Origin: an uncultured Gammaproteobacteria bacterium
GTDB taxonomy: Bacteria > Pseudomonadota > Gammaproteobacteria > Arenicellales > Poriferihabitantaceae
NCBI GenBank assembly: GCA_947259885.1
Contig: CAMYNW010000009.1
Span: 62,001 to 126,000 of the forward strand
DNA length: 64,000 nucleotides
Direction of reading: 5' to 3'
The notes beneath the pieces are model-generated. The model saw only the letters and a program-made list of their open reading frames with translations, was not told where the DNA came from and ran no database searches. Positions 7,999 through 17,118 of the stretch are shown here, piece after piece (the stretch's first letter is position 1; each line of letters begins with the position of its first letter). A program made the translations under genes and the position numbers.

Positions 7999-9588
7999 AT
8001 GCATAAATTTGAATATCTACAACGAGCACTTTCCGAGGGGCGCATTGAGCGGCGCGAATTTATCAAACGCGCGACCGCATTAGGCCTGGCTGCCGCCATC
8101 CCCAGCGCCTTACTTTCCGAAGAGGCTTTCGCCGCCGCACCAAAAACCGGTGGACGGCTTAGACAAGGCCTCAGCGGCGCAAACACGTCCGACACATTAT
8201 TTGGTGTTTTGGGTAACGGCGATTCGCACCAGGTTAACGTGCAATGGCAACTTTTAAACAATCTTACTGAAGTTAACGCGGATGGCGATATCGCCGGTGA
8301 ACTTGCGGAAAGCTGGGAAGCTTCGCCAGATGCTGCGACATGGACTTTCGAGTTGCGCAAAGGTGTCGAGTTCCACAACGGCAAATCCTTTGAAGCTGAA
8401 GATGTCATCCATTCAATCAATGTTCACCGCGGTGAGGACTCGCCTTCTATCGGGAAAGGTCTTGTTAGTGATATTGCGGACATCAAAGCCGATGGTAAAA
8501 ACACCGTTGTGTTCAAGTTGGCTGCGGGTAATGCAGACTTTCCTTTTACATTATCTGCATACCATTTCCCGATTGCGCCAGCTGGCAGCATGGACGCCGA
8601 ATGGGAAAAAGGTATCGGGACCGGCCCATTTACACTGGTCGACTGGGAGCCGGGCGTGCGGGCCTTAACCAAGCGAAACCCAAACTATTTTAAAGATGGT
8701 CCATACTTTGACGAAGTAGAATCGCTCGCCATCCTCGATGTAGGGGCGAGAATGAATGCGATACGAACTGGCGAGGTCGACGTCATTGATAAACCAGATT
8801 TAAAAACACTGGATAGGCTCGCGGCTGTACCCGGCATTGTCGTTCAGGAAATAGGCGGTAACGTGCACTATACTTTTCCAATGTTGATGGATAAGCCTCC
8901 GTTCGACAACGTTGATGTGCGTCTTGCCATGAAACATGCCATCAACCGCGAAGCGATGCTGCAAACTGTGTTGTTAGGCCACGGTTATCTTGGCAATGAT
9001 CATCCAATTTCAAAGACACAACGCTTTTATAACGCCGATCTGCCTCAACGAGAATATGATGCGGACAAAGCCCGCTACCATCTTAAACAGGCTGGCATGT
9101 CCAGTCTTGACGTTTCGTTATTCGCAACGGATATTTATGCTGGTGGTGTAGATGCGGCTTTATTGTTTCAACAATATGCTGAAAAAGCGGGTATCAACAT
9201 TAAAGTTGAGCGCGTTCCTACAGATGGTTACTGGAGCAATGTCTGGAATAACGAATCATTCTGCGTGTCCTTCTGGAGCGGTCGTCCGACTGAAGATTTA
9301 ATGCTCACACTCGCGTTTTCCAACAAATCCGCCTGGAACGAGACGCACTGGAATAACGAAAAGTTCGAAAAGTTACTGGTCACCGCTCGTGCAGAACTTG
9401 ACGAGGCCAAACGACGTGAAATGTACGGTGAAATACAGCTACTCATTCGCGACGAAGGCGGATTGATTGCGCCAGTTTTTGCCAATGTGATTAACGTCAC
9501 TAGCGACAAAGTGGGCACCCCAGAAAAAGTCTCTAGCGCTTTTTCCTCAGATGGGTATAAAAATGGTGAGCGCTGGTGGTTTCTATAA
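7999..9588 (+). CDS. Tat-exported ABC peptide-type solute-binding protein (SBP family 5), orphan
   Basis: A 529-residue periplasmic binding protein of the DppA/OppA type. The N-terminus carries a twin-arginine signal (R18-R19-E-F-I-K) followed by a hydrophobic stretch and a Ala-rich cleavage region near AFAAAP. Typical SBP_bac_5 landmarks follow: ITEV-like LLNNLTEVNADGDIAGELAESWE, WTFELRKGVEFHNGKSFEAEDV, GTGPFTLVDWEPG, and a C-terminal GGLIAPVFANVINV. Family members capture peptides, nickel or small oligomers for ABC import. No permease or ATPase gene lies nearby, so it either feeds a transporter encoded elsewhere or serves as a sensor/buffer protein. Two hairpins follow the stop codon, and two inverted repeats precede the start. 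Confidence 0.85.
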   Translation: MHKFEYLQRALSEGRIERREFIKRATALGLAAAIPSALLSEEAFAAAPKTGGRLRQGLSGANTSDTLFGVLGNGDSHQVNVQWQLLNNLTEVNADGDIAGELAESWEASPDAATWTFELRKGVEFHNGKSFEAEDVIHSINVHRGEDSPSIGKGLVSDIADIKADGKNTVVFKLAAGNADFPFTLSAYHFPIAPAGSMDAEWEKGIGTGPFTLVDWEPGVRALTKRNPNYFKDGPYFDEVESLAILDVGARMNAIRTGEVDVIDKPDLKTLDRLAAVPGIVVQEIGGNVHYTFPMLMDKPPFDNVDVRLAMKHAINREAMLQTVLLGHGYLGNDHPISKTQRFYNADLPQREYDADKARYHLKQAGMSSLDVSLFATDIYAGGVDAALLFQQYAEKAGINIKVERVPTDGYWSNVWNNESFCVSFWSGRPTEDLMLTLAFSNKSAWNETHWNNEKFEKLLVTARAELDEAKRREMYGEIQLLIRDEGGLIAPVFANVINVTSDKVGTPEKVSSAFSSDGYKNGERWWFL

Positions 9589-9603
9589 AATTGCATTAGA
9601 TTC

Positions 9604-9634
9604 TGGCGGGCCTGATTGATTGATGCGCCCGCCA
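9604..9634 (+). terminator. Hairpin after the binding-protein gene
   Basis: TGGCGGGC (9604-9611) pairs perfectly with GCCCGCCA (9627-9634) across a 15-base loop, starting 16 bases after the stop at 9588. There is no clear T-run after it, so it may be an mRNA-stabilising or weak terminator structure. Confidence 0.45.
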
Positions 9635-9659
9635 TCACGTGTATTCTAGGTTTCTGAAA

Positions 9660-9686
9660 TGAGCCGATCTTGTAAAGGTCGGCTCA
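9660..9686 (+). terminator. Second hairpin in the same spacer
   Basis: TGAGCCGA (9660-9667) pairs with TCGGCTCA (9679-9686) around an 11-base loop. It is not followed by T residues. Together with the hairpin at 9604-9634 it probably separates the binding-protein transcript from the pirin-like gene. Confidence 0.4.
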
Positions 9687-9832
9687 GGGATAACAGCGGA
9701 AGCCTATAAAAAGCAGGTGATAGCCGGCTCAATACTCGTTGCGGAGATAAGAATAGTGAGATGATTGCCGATTAATTCGCCACTCACACCTGAAGGACCA
9801 TGAATCGAAAGTGACAGAGAGATAAATAAGTT

Positions 9833-10741
9833 ATGACCCGACAACGTAAAATTGTTGATGCTTCAAAAATGGGTGGGCATGGATTGCGATTGATTGGCAC
9901 CACCGACATCGACGGCAACGGCACGCCACATGAAATCGCTGACGTCGATCCCATTGTGTTGTTTGATTTTGGAAAATTTAATACCCGCAACGAATTACCG
10001 TTTCGACCACACCCACATTTAGGGCTCACTGCGATGAGTTTTCTCCCGGTTAACGGGACTTTCATGGCGTGGGATAGTATTGAAGGAGAGACTGAGGCGC
10101 ATCTTCATGCGGGCGGGTTGTACTATGTTCATGCTGGATCTCCCGCCTTTCACTATGAGTTTCCTTCACCAGAAACTGTAGCTGCCGAAATAGATATGGA
10201 ATTTGTGCAACTGGTGTGGAATGCCACCGATGAAGAGGATGTTAAAACGGTGATTATTCAACCGGAGGCCGTGCCCGTCATCACCTCAGAAAATGGCAGC
10301 GTACGAGTGTTGGCAGGCGAGTTCTGTGGTGTCAAGTCCGTTCAACCGTTCACTCACCGAAAAATTATCTATGCATACGTTCAATTGCAGAACGGGAAGA
10401 CTATGGACTTGCATGTGCCCTCATCAATGAAAGGAATATTGTTCGCTATTGAAGGTAATTTAAAAGTGAACGAGGCAACCGTAAATGCACGACAAATGAT
10501 GATTTTGGGTGACGAGGATCACTTGCTATCCATTACTAATCTTGGTGCTGACAGCATTAGTAGATTTATTATTGCTGCCGGTGAACCACTAAATAAACCA
10601 TTTTATAAGATGATTGGATTAGGGGGCTTTATCATCGGAAAAACCGAAGACGAAGTTAGAAGTAAAATGGAACAATTTGCCGCCAAAGCAGAGCAGCTAA
10701 AAAAGGAAATACCACAATATTTCCCAGCGCAATATCTTTGA
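9833..10741 (+). CDS. Pirin family protein
   Basis: A 302-residue bicupin. The N-terminal cupin has the pirin signature DPIVLFDFGKFN...FRPHPHLGLTAMSFLPVNG, in which the two His of HPH plus a later His (EAHLHAGG) and Glu normally hold iron. It then shows WDSIEGETEAHLHAGGLYYVHAGSPAFHYEF, close to the usual H-x-D-S..G.I..GD.QWM.AG.GI.HSE layout but with substitutions. The C-terminal cupin covers roughly 160-260. Pirins act as quercetinase-like enzymes or redox-sensing regulators; which applies here is unclear. The gene has its own spacer on both sides; the GFA-family gene follows 35 bases later in the same direction, so a two-gene operon is likely. Confidence 0.75.
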   Translation: MTRQRKIVDASKMGGHGLRLIGTTDIDGNGTPHEIADVDPIVLFDFGKFNTRNELPFRPHPHLGLTAMSFLPVNGTFMAWDSIEGETEAHLHAGGLYYVHAGSPAFHYEFPSPETVAAEIDMEFVQLVWNATDEEDVKTVIIQPEAVPVITSENGSVRVLAGEFCGVKSVQPFTHRKIIYAYVQLQNGKTMDLHVPSSMKGILFAIEGNLKVNEATVNARQMMILGDEDHLLSITNLGADSISRFIIAAGEPLNKPFYKMIGLGGFIIGKTEDEVRSKMEQFAAKAEQLKKEIPQYFPAQYL

Positions 10742-10776
10742 ATAATGATTGCTTAGACAGATGAGCAAGTTTCCAT

Positions 10777-11232
10777 ATGGCCATAAATGAATTGTTCAAC
10801 GGCGGGTGTGCGTGTGGCGCTATCCGCTATCGCGTTTCGGGCCCTCCCGTCATGGTCGAGTATTGTCACTGTGCTGATTGCAGGAAGAGTAATGGTAGCG
10901 CCGTGGCGGCTCTGGCAGGCTTCCGGCGAAACGGATTCGAAATTCTTGATGGTCCGCCTCTTCATTACGAATCCACACCAGCTGTGAAACGAAGCTTTTG
11001 CGGAACTTGTGGCTCCCCCCTTTTCTACCAGAATCAGGACTACCCGAAAGACATATACATCCATCTCGGGAGTTTTGATCAGCCCGAGGCGCTTCCTCCC
11101 GATCGGCATGTCTGGGTGTCCGAACGTATTCCCTGGCATAGAATAAAAGACGGTTTGCCGCAATACGACCAGTTCAGTGGAACCGGATTACCTGAAGGTG
11201 CGCCCCCATACAAGAAACCGATTGAGACGTGA
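10777..11232 (+). CDS. GFA-family zinc protein (glutathione-dependent formaldehyde-activating-like)
   Basis: A 151-residue protein covering the whole GFA fold. Zinc-binding cysteines are in place: GGCACGAIRY (Cys11, Cys13), YCHCADCRKSNG (Cys30, Cys32, Cys35), and RSFCGTCGSPLFY. The ending HVWVSERIPWHRIKDGLPQYDQF is typical of the many bacterial GFA proteins whose true reaction is not established. The family name derives from a proposed formaldehyde-glutathione adduct role in Paracoccus Gfa, which cannot be assumed here. It lies just downstream of the pirin-like gene and tail-to-tail with the large cyclase gene, leaving a 145-base gap. Confidence 0.85.
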   Translation: MAINELFNGGCACGAIRYRVSGPPVMVEYCHCADCRKSNGSAVAALAGFRRNGFEILDGPPLHYESTPAVKRSFCGTCGSPLFYQNQDYPKDIYIHLGSFDQPEALPPDRHVWVSERIPWHRIKDGLPQYDQFSGTGLPEGAPPYKKPIET

Positions 11233-11377
11233 GCATTGTCAGAGAACGGACCTGATGTTTAACAATAGAATTGAATGTTGCACCGACCAATTGAATCCGT
11301 CGCCCAAAACAGTCACTCACCTATTATTGCAAAACAAATGTCTCCCGTTTATCATTTTACTCTCTGGTAGTTGCATA

Positions 11378-14300
11378 CTATGACAATTCTTCGAGTAAGG
11401 CCTTTGCAGCACGCAGGTCGGCAGTTTCAAATCCCTCGGTGAACCACTCGTAGACAGGGGTGAGCAAATCATGCGCTTGTTGACGCGCACCCAGGTCTCG
11501 TAAAAGTCTGGAAAGGTCAGTGGCGGCGCGCAGCTCGAGCATTTTTGCGCCTTGTGCACGCGATACATTCAACGCTTTTTGAAAACTTTCCCGGGCGCTA
11601 TTCAGTTGCTCACCTTCGGACAACATATATGCCTGCCCATCGAGGCGATGAAGTTCCGCTTCCCACCACCGTTCTCCCGTTGCGTTGGCTTCCCCAAACG
11701 CCAGCCGCAGGTGACTCTGGCCTTTCTCAAACTGACCATTGCGATAACATGTATCGGCAAGGGTAGAGTGGTAGTAACAATTGTAGTATCTGGCGACGGC
11801 CGAAGATTCGTCTGTTATGCCACGCGTCATCAACGCAATACCGTCTGCATATTCACCTTCAACAGCATGCATCCAACCGACGATAAAGTCACAGTTGCTC
11901 AATAGATACGGATTTACCGTCTCGATAGCCTGGGGTTGTACCTGTGCCAGGATCTCGCGAACCGCGTCGACGTCGCCGAGAAGCATATATGGCATACAAC
12001 AGTGGATCAGCCCATGGGCAATAAAAATCGGCTGTGTGTGCCGGTCGATCAACGCCATCGCATCTTTAATCTGCACCCGCGCCTGATCACAGTAACCCTG
12101 CATCCAGAGCGCAAACGCATTGGTATAGCGGGCGCAAATCCCGGGGTCATGGTTGCCGTAGACGAAACCGTATTCGCCATGTTGCTCGAAACAGTACAAG
12201 TCGATGCCGCGCTCAGCGTGATGCCGGGTCAAAGCCAGGTCGCCAGTCAGTGCAAACGTGCCCCAAAGCGTGTGGTGGGCTTCCAGCTCAAGATCGGATT
12301 TATCCATTTCTTTAGCCAAAGCCAACACATGCTCGGCCTGCTTTGTCGCCTGATCGAGTTTGCCACGCGCCATAACCACGCTCCACATCCCCCACAGGGC
12401 TGGGAATTCACGATCCTTATCGTGTAGTGTTTCGCACAGGGATCGACTTCTCGTAAATAGCGCTTCGGCGCGCTCGGAAGCGTAGCCTTCGACTACTCTG
12501 ATTGCATTGCCGAGCACAAGCAACATGTCGGCTTCGGTTCGTGCACGCGTTTTGTTCCGATCAAGTGTCACGAGTAACTCAAGGCCGCATTCCAGGTGCT
12601 GGATGGCCTCGAGGTTGGCAGCCAATTTTACTGACCTCTGACCTGCTCGCTGCCACCAGGACACCGCTGGCTCAACCAACCCTGCCTCGGTATAGTGCAA
12701 AGCTACCAGCTCGGGCTGGGCTTCGCCCAGCGATTTAAAATCTTTTACCAGTGTTTGCGCGATACGCTGGTGATTCAATTGTCGCGTGCTTTTCAACAAA
12801 GAATCGTAGGCCGCATCTCGCACCAGCGCGTGCTTGAATTCAAAGTTGATATCCGGGCGCATGCCGCGTTCGTGGATAAGTCCCGCCTCAACCAACTGAT
12901 CGAGGGCGTTACGTATCTCCAACTTGTCATGAGAAGCAACGGTACTGAGGAGCTGGAAGTCGAAATTGCGACCGATACAGGCTGCTAACTGGGCTATTTC
13001 CTTAGTTGTCGCCAGCCGATCGAGCCTGGCCATCAATGAATCCTGCAGCGAAGGCGGGATGGCAAGCGGTGGCAACGGATCATCCAGCACAAAACGTTTG
13101 CCATCATCCCGCAACACCCCGGACTCGAGCAGGGACTTGGTGAGTTCCTCGACAAACAAGGGGATTCCATCGGTCTTGGCAATGATCTCCGCCACCACTT
13201 CATCGGGTAAGGGTTTGTCTCCGGCGACCCGGGTAACAATGGCGGTGCTCTCGAGCCCACCGAGGTGACTGAGCGGTATCTGCGTCAGGCGTGCACCAGA
13301 CCCGGTTGAAAATGTAAACTCTGGTCGATGGGTCATGACCATTAAAATGCGGGCGTGGATCAAACGCTCGCTAATTGCATGGAGTAGTTCCAGCGATGAC
13401 GGATCGAACCAGTGCACATCCTCGACCACCATGAGCACGGGAATTTTTGTGCTTGCTGCTTCGATCATGTCGCTAATGGCGATTATCTGGCGTCGCTTGA
13501 GGTCCCCGGGTTGGAGTTTATTGAAATCCTGATCGCCTTCTGACAGGGATAAGAGCGCAGCCAGCGGAGGCACGGTGGAGGCAATTTCAAGCCCGAGTCT
13601 GCCAACCTCGGATTGGAGCTTTTCAAGTTTAACTTCGACACTGTCATTGTTATCAAATCGCAGGGCTCTCTCGAGCTGATCGATTACGGGAAAAAACGCA
13701 CTGTTCTGGTGATAGGGCGAGCCGTAATACAGCATCCGACTGTGGGATTCGTCGGCGAGACTCTCCCGGAACGTCCTGACGACACGTGACTTGCCAATGC
13801 CTGCCTCACCCGACAGCGCCACCAGGTGCAACTCTTCCTGCAGGCTCTGCGTCCATCGGTTTATCAGGATGTCGATTTCTTCGCGGCGCCCGACTAGTGG
13901 CGTCAGGCCCATCCTTGCACTGGCGTCGAGGCGGCTAAGCGCGCCACTTTCGGCTTGAACGCAGTAGGCTGGTTGTGGTTTTGATATGCCCTTAAGCTCC
14001 TGCGCACCAAGATCGTCACAATCGAAATATCCCACCACCAATTCGAAGGTTTGTGCAGCGATTATTACCTCTCCTGGTTCGGCCAGCGTTTGCAACCGCG
14101 CCGCGAGGTTAGGCGTCTCGCCCACCACCGCCATCTCTTCGCGACGAGTACCAGTGCCGATATCACCCACTACCACGGTGCCCGTTGCGATACCGATGCG
14201 TACCGCAAGTGCGTCGATCGGCATTACTAACTCCAGATCGAGCTTGTTAACAGCCTCGACGATATCGAGCGCAGCGCGCACTGCTCTCGGGGCATCGTCC

Positions 14301-14734
14301 TCATGGGCCTGGGGATATCCGAAATAGATGAGCAACCCGTCACCGACATAACGCGCTACACGTCCATCATAGTGGCTTACCACCGTGGCGCAGGTATCTT
14401 GGTATGCGGCCAGCAGATTGCGAAAATCTTCTGGATCCAGGTACTCGGACAGCTTCGAAGAGCCCACCATGTCGCAGAATAGCACTGTAAGATGACGCCG
14501 TTCTGCGTCCGAGCCGGCAGGTTCAGCTGCGTTATCTTCCGTGGTGCCAGGTTCTTCCGAAACAGGGATAGCAGTATCCTTTAAACTGGCGCCGCAGGAT
14601 TCGCAGTAATCTGCACCTGGCTGTGGGACGGCTCCGCAGGCAGCACAGTGATTTCGTAACGACGCACCACAGGCGGTGCAGAAGCGCGCCTCTTCACGGT
14701 TTTCGCGATCGCACTGGTTACATTTAATGGTCAC
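11378..14734 (-). CDS. Giant regulator: double zinc ribbon, class III cyclase domain, AAA/STAND ATPase, TPR
   Basis: About 1118 residues from GTG 14734, chosen because the first zinc ribbon then begins at residue 5 and the start sits 10 bases after the upstream methyltransferase stop; an in-frame ATG at 14803 would overlap that gene. Domain order: two zinc ribbons (Cys5/8/19/22 and Cys30/33/44/47); a class III nucleotidyl cyclase domain (about 75-260) with both metal aspartates, Asp88 (LFCDMVGSS) and Asp132 (YVGDGLLIYF); a P-loop ATPase (GEAGIGKSRVV) with a Walker B-like VVEDVHWFD; then about 500 residues of TPR-like helices. Such proteins are thought to couple protein or ligand sensing to cyclic-nucleotide synthesis, but few have been studied. 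A paralogue lies at 52079-55432. Confidence 0.85.
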   Translation of the reverse strand: MTIKCNQCDRENREEARFCTACGASLRNHCAACGAVPQPGADYCESCGASLKDTAIPVSEEPGTTEDNAAEPAGSDAERRHLTVLFCDMVGSSKLSEYLDPEDFRNLLAAYQDTCATVVSHYDGRVARYVGDGLLIYFGYPQAHEDDAPRAVRAALDIVEAVNKLDLELVMPIDALAVRIGIATGTVVVGDIGTGTRREEMAVVGETPNLAARLQTLAEPGEVIIAAQTFELVVGYFDCDDLGAQELKGISKPQPAYCVQAESGALSRLDASARMGLTPLVGRREEIDILINRWTQSLQEELHLVALSGEAGIGKSRVVRTFRESLADESHSRMLYYGSPYHQNSAFFPVIDQLERALRFDNNDSVEVKLEKLQSEVGRLGLEIASTVPPLAALLSLSEGDQDFNKLQPGDLKRRQIIAISDMIEAASTKIPVLMVVEDVHWFDPSSLELLHAISERLIHARILMVMTHRPEFTFSTGSGARLTQIPLSHLGGLESTAIVTRVAGDKPLPDEVVAEIIAKTDGIPLFVEELTKSLLESGVLRDDGKRFVLDDPLPPLAIPPSLQDSLMARLDRLATTKEIAQLAACIGRNFDFQLLSTVASHDKLEIRNALDQLVEAGLIHERGMRPDINFEFKHALVRDAAYDSLLKSTRQLNHQRIAQTLVKDFKSLGEAQPELVALHYTEAGLVEPAVSWWQRAGQRSVKLAANLEAIQHLECGLELLVTLDRNKTRARTEADMLLVLGNAIRVVEGYASERAEALFTRSRSLCETLHDKDREFPALWGMWSVVMARGKLDQATKQAEHVLALAKEMDKSDLELEAHHTLWGTFALTGDLALTRHHAERGIDLYCFEQHGEYGFVYGNHDPGICARYTNAFALWMQGYCDQARVQIKDAMALIDRHTQPIFIAHGLIHCCMPYMLLGDVDAVREILAQVQPQAIETVNPYLLSNCDFIVGWMHAVEGEYADGIALMTRGITDESSAVARYYNCYYHSTLADTCYRNGQFEKGQSHLRLAFGEANATGERWWEAELHRLDGQAYMLSEGEQLNSARESFQKALNVSRAQGAKMLELRAATDLSRLLRDLGARQQAHDLLTPVYEWFTEGFETADLRAAKALLEELS

Positions 14735-14744
14735 GGTTACTTTC

Positions 14745-15455
14745 TCACGATAACTTGCGCAGAAGGTTGAGCCGGTGCACCTGGTCGTAGCGCCGGCCAC
14801 CATCGACCGCTTCTCCTAACTGTTCAAATCGTTTGCGCAGCATGTCTTCAAGACTGGCAAGTACTCCCGCGCGGCCCTCGTCGACAACCATGACATGATC
14901 GAGAAACTGCTCGAAGTTCCGGTAGATGTAACAGTCCACGAACAGTTCCTCCTGTACCTGTTGAAACTCGACACCGTCCGCTACTCCTAGAATTAACTTG
15001 TAGGTAGTGTCGTAAACGTCGCTTTCGTCATCGACAGGCTGAAACAACTCATAGGCGGAACCACTGGCCACTGGCTCTATGACGCACAGCAGGCCACCCT
15101 CTACCAGCACTCGCGCTGTTTCCCCGAGCGCCTTTCTCTGAAGTGCTACCGGCACATGGTGCAAACTGTTGTAGTAGATCGCAATGTCGGTCGAGGCATT
15201 ATTGAGTGGTAGATTTTCTGCGGACGCCAGTAGATAATTTTCACTGGTAGTGTTCTTTGCGGCATTCGCTCGCTCCAGTGCAGTCGCCGAGGGATCGATT
15301 CCGATTATCTTGCTGGTCTTCGGAGCCACGAGTTGGGTGAGCCAGCCCTCGCCGCAACCGATGTCAATTACCCGGGCTCCATCGAGTGGCAAGCGTTCCA
15401 CTAAGAGCGACTCGCGAGCTATCCTGGGAATATCAATTATGTTGCTTTTCGTCAC
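14745..15455 (-). CDS. SAM-dependent class I methyltransferase
   Basis: A 236-residue protein with the Rossmann-type methyltransferase motifs: VIDIGCGEGWLTQLV (motif I, SAM-binding), IIGIDPSATAL (motif II acidic end), and ENLPLNNASTDIAIYYNSLHHV (motif IV region). This resembles the UbiE/Methyltransf_11 group. The substrate cannot be inferred. Its stop lies 10 bases before the likely start of the cyclase-ATPase-TPR regulator on the same strand, so the pair is almost certainly one transcript. That raises the possibility that the methyltransferase acts in the same signalling pathway. It is preceded by a 220-base spacer separating it from the J-domain gene. Confidence 0.8.
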   Translation of the reverse strand: MTKSNIIDIPRIARESLLVERLPLDGARVIDIGCGEGWLTQLVAPKTSKIIGIDPSATALERANAAKNTTSENYLLASAENLPLNNASTDIAIYYNSLHHVPVALQRKALGETARVLVEGGLLCVIEPVASGSAYELFQPVDDESDVYDTTYKLILGVADGVEFQQVQEELFVDCYIYRNFEQFLDHVMVVDEGRAGVLASLEDMLRKRFEQLGEAVDGGRRYDQVHRLNLLRKLS

Positions 15456-15675
15456 TGCCAGGTACCTGTTTAATTACCGGCGACGAGTATTTGAAGACAT
15501 ACACGTAGTGAGATAAGTATAAAGCATGTGTTCATTCATAGAAACGTATCAACCGTGCAGTCTCTTTGTATGAAATATACGCATTTATGCTCGAAATCCA
15601 GTCCATGTGTGGCTATTGCAGTCATCCGCTCGTGAGAAGAAATTCAGGAAAAAGGGGGAAGAATACGAGAACTCT

Positions 15676-16401
15676 CTAACTGTTCAACAACGTCTCTTTA
15701 GCGAGATTAATCTTGGCCGCAAGATAAGCAGATCCACCCCTGTCTGGATGTATTTTTTGCATCAGCCGTCGATGCGCCTCGATAATGTCCTGCTCGTTGG
15801 CGTCTGATGGTAGTCCTAATATTTGCAGAGCCTCTTCGCGTGACAAGACGCCCGAACCGCTGGCAGACTTCTGCTCTTCAGGGCCAGCTTGTTGTCGCCA
15901 TTCGTCTGCATAAACTCTGTCCAGATAAGCCTGTAATAAAGCAACCGATTCTTCGTCATCCTGACACTCATGCAGCAGTTGCAACAACTCTTCAAGACTC
16001 ATTTGCTTAAGCGTTCGGCCTTTAAACTGCCCTTCTAAAACTTCCCCATCGATCTCACCTGAATCGTGCGCAAGAGTCATGCGTATATAACGACTTTGGA
16101 CTGACGACTTTTGTTCTTCGCTTGGCCCCGCAGATGATTGTGCAACACCCAAGGTGGCCAGCAAACGCTTGAGAAGCGGAGCATGGCTGAGTAAAGTAAG
16201 AATGGCTCTTGCGAACGGTAAAATTGCGGCAAACACCGCAGTCAGCCAATGAGCCCGACCGGTGGCAACCATCAGCAGCAGCCCTATCGCAACCAGAATG
16301 GCGGTCCATTGCAAGTAAACGTTACGGGGCTGACGAAATAACCAGCGGACAGATATGAAGATTATTGCCGCCATGCCTATCAACAGTAGTACCCGCACCA
16401 T
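15676..16401 (-). CDS. Membrane-anchored J-domain (DnaJ-like) protein
   Basis: A 241-residue protein with two or three N-terminal hydrophobic segments (about 1-20, 28-48, 52-72), a linker, and a C-terminal J domain. The J domain keeps the Hsp70-stimulating H-P-D at 218-220 within [25 protein letters not shown], the compact DjlA/Pam18-like form. The middle (about 105-160, [24 protein letters not shown]) is a conserved segment of this bacterial group. It should recruit DnaK to the inner membrane. The gene begins 3 bases after the VWA gene's stop, so the two are translated from one mRNA and probably act together. Placing the J domain at the C-terminus differs from DnaJ itself. Confidence 0.85.
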   Translation of the reverse strand: MVRVLLLIGMAAIIFISVRWLFRQPRNVYLQWTAILVAIGLLLMVATGRAHWLTAVFAAILPFARAILTLLSHAPLLKRLLATLGVAQSSAGPSEEQKSSVQSRYIRMTLAHDSGEIDGEVLEGQFKGRTLKQMSLEELLQLLHECQDDEESVALLQAYLDRVYADEWRQQAGPEEQKSASGSGVLSREEALQILGLPSDANEQDIIEAHRRLMQKIHPDRGGSAYLAAKINLAKETLLNS

Positions 16402-16404
16402 GGA

Positions 16405-17118
16405 TCAGTCCTTTCCCAGCTGGCGCGTGAGTCTCATTACCACCTCACTGCTACCTTTAGTGAAATCTTGCAATGCGGGACGACCGCCGGCGGCATAGAC
16501 AGCAACCGCGTTCAATAAGTCACGCAGTTGTTCGGCGCTTGTGGCGTTGAAGGAACAATATGCACCACGGGTCAGACGCGCGATCTGTTTGAACGCCCGT
16601 TGTGCCGCAGGCTCTGTCCCTTCATGAAACATAAAAGCAGGCACACCCAGTATTCCTAGCTCGCCAGCAAGCTGGCATAACTGGTCCAGGTCTTCTTCCA
16701 TGCAGTCGCCGACAAACACCAGCGCCTGGACCTTATTTTGTTTTGTCTCTCTAATCGCTTGAAGCAATACTTTTTCGATCTGTGTACGACCACCCTGGCA
16801 AAACACACTTGTCATCTGTTTGAGCAACTGATCGGACGAAGACAACCACCGACTGGCTTTAAATTCACCAAATCCACGGTAGTAGCAAAGTTGAATATCT
16901 AAACCGCCGAGTGAGGCTGTTTCCTTGAACATCTCGCCCTGAATATGACAAGCTCGATCCCAGGTGGGTCCCCGACTGGCAGTTGCGTCCATCGCAAATA
17001 TTAAACGCCCGCGTTCTCCATCGAACTTGGTAAGCGGCGTTGAACTCACTTTTTGTAAGAACGCGTCTACTTCTGCCTTACTAGATTTTTGAGGATACTT
17101 TTCGTCTGCACCTGTCAT
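16405..17118 (-). CDS. VWA-domain protein paired with the J-domain protein
   Basis: About 237 residues from ATG 17118; a GTG at 17187 would add 23 less conserved residues. The von Willebrand factor A domain starts with GRLIFAMDATASRGPTWDRA, where D44-A-T46-A-S48 is a D-x-T-x-S variant of the metal-site (MIDAS) D-x-S-x-S motif. QALVFVGDCMEED supplies a later acidic loop. YYRGFGEF and GGRTQIEKVLLQAI between them are characteristic of a bacterial family usually encoded beside a J-domain protein. Such domains bind protein partners through a divalent metal. The gene overlaps nothing and is followed at 3 bases by the J-domain gene; a chaperone-linked assembly role is plausible but untested. Confidence 0.8.
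   Translation of the reverse strand: MTGADEKYPQKSSKAEVDAFLQKVSSTPLTKFDGERGRLIFAMDATASRGPTWDRACHIQGEMFKETASLGGLDIQLCYYRGFGEFKASRWLSSSDQLLKQMTSVFCQGGRTQIEKVLLQAIRETKQNKVQALVFVGDCMEEDLDQLCQLAGELGILGVPAFMFHEGTEPAAQRAFKQIARLTRGAYCSFNATSAEQLRDLLNAVAVYAAGGRPALQDFTKGSSEVVMRLTRQLGKD

Noticed and set aside
10777..11232. Assigning formaldehyde detoxification to the GFA-family protein.
   Set aside because: The fold is clear, but most family members have no proven link to formaldehyde, and no GSH-dependent dehydrogenase gene is nearby.
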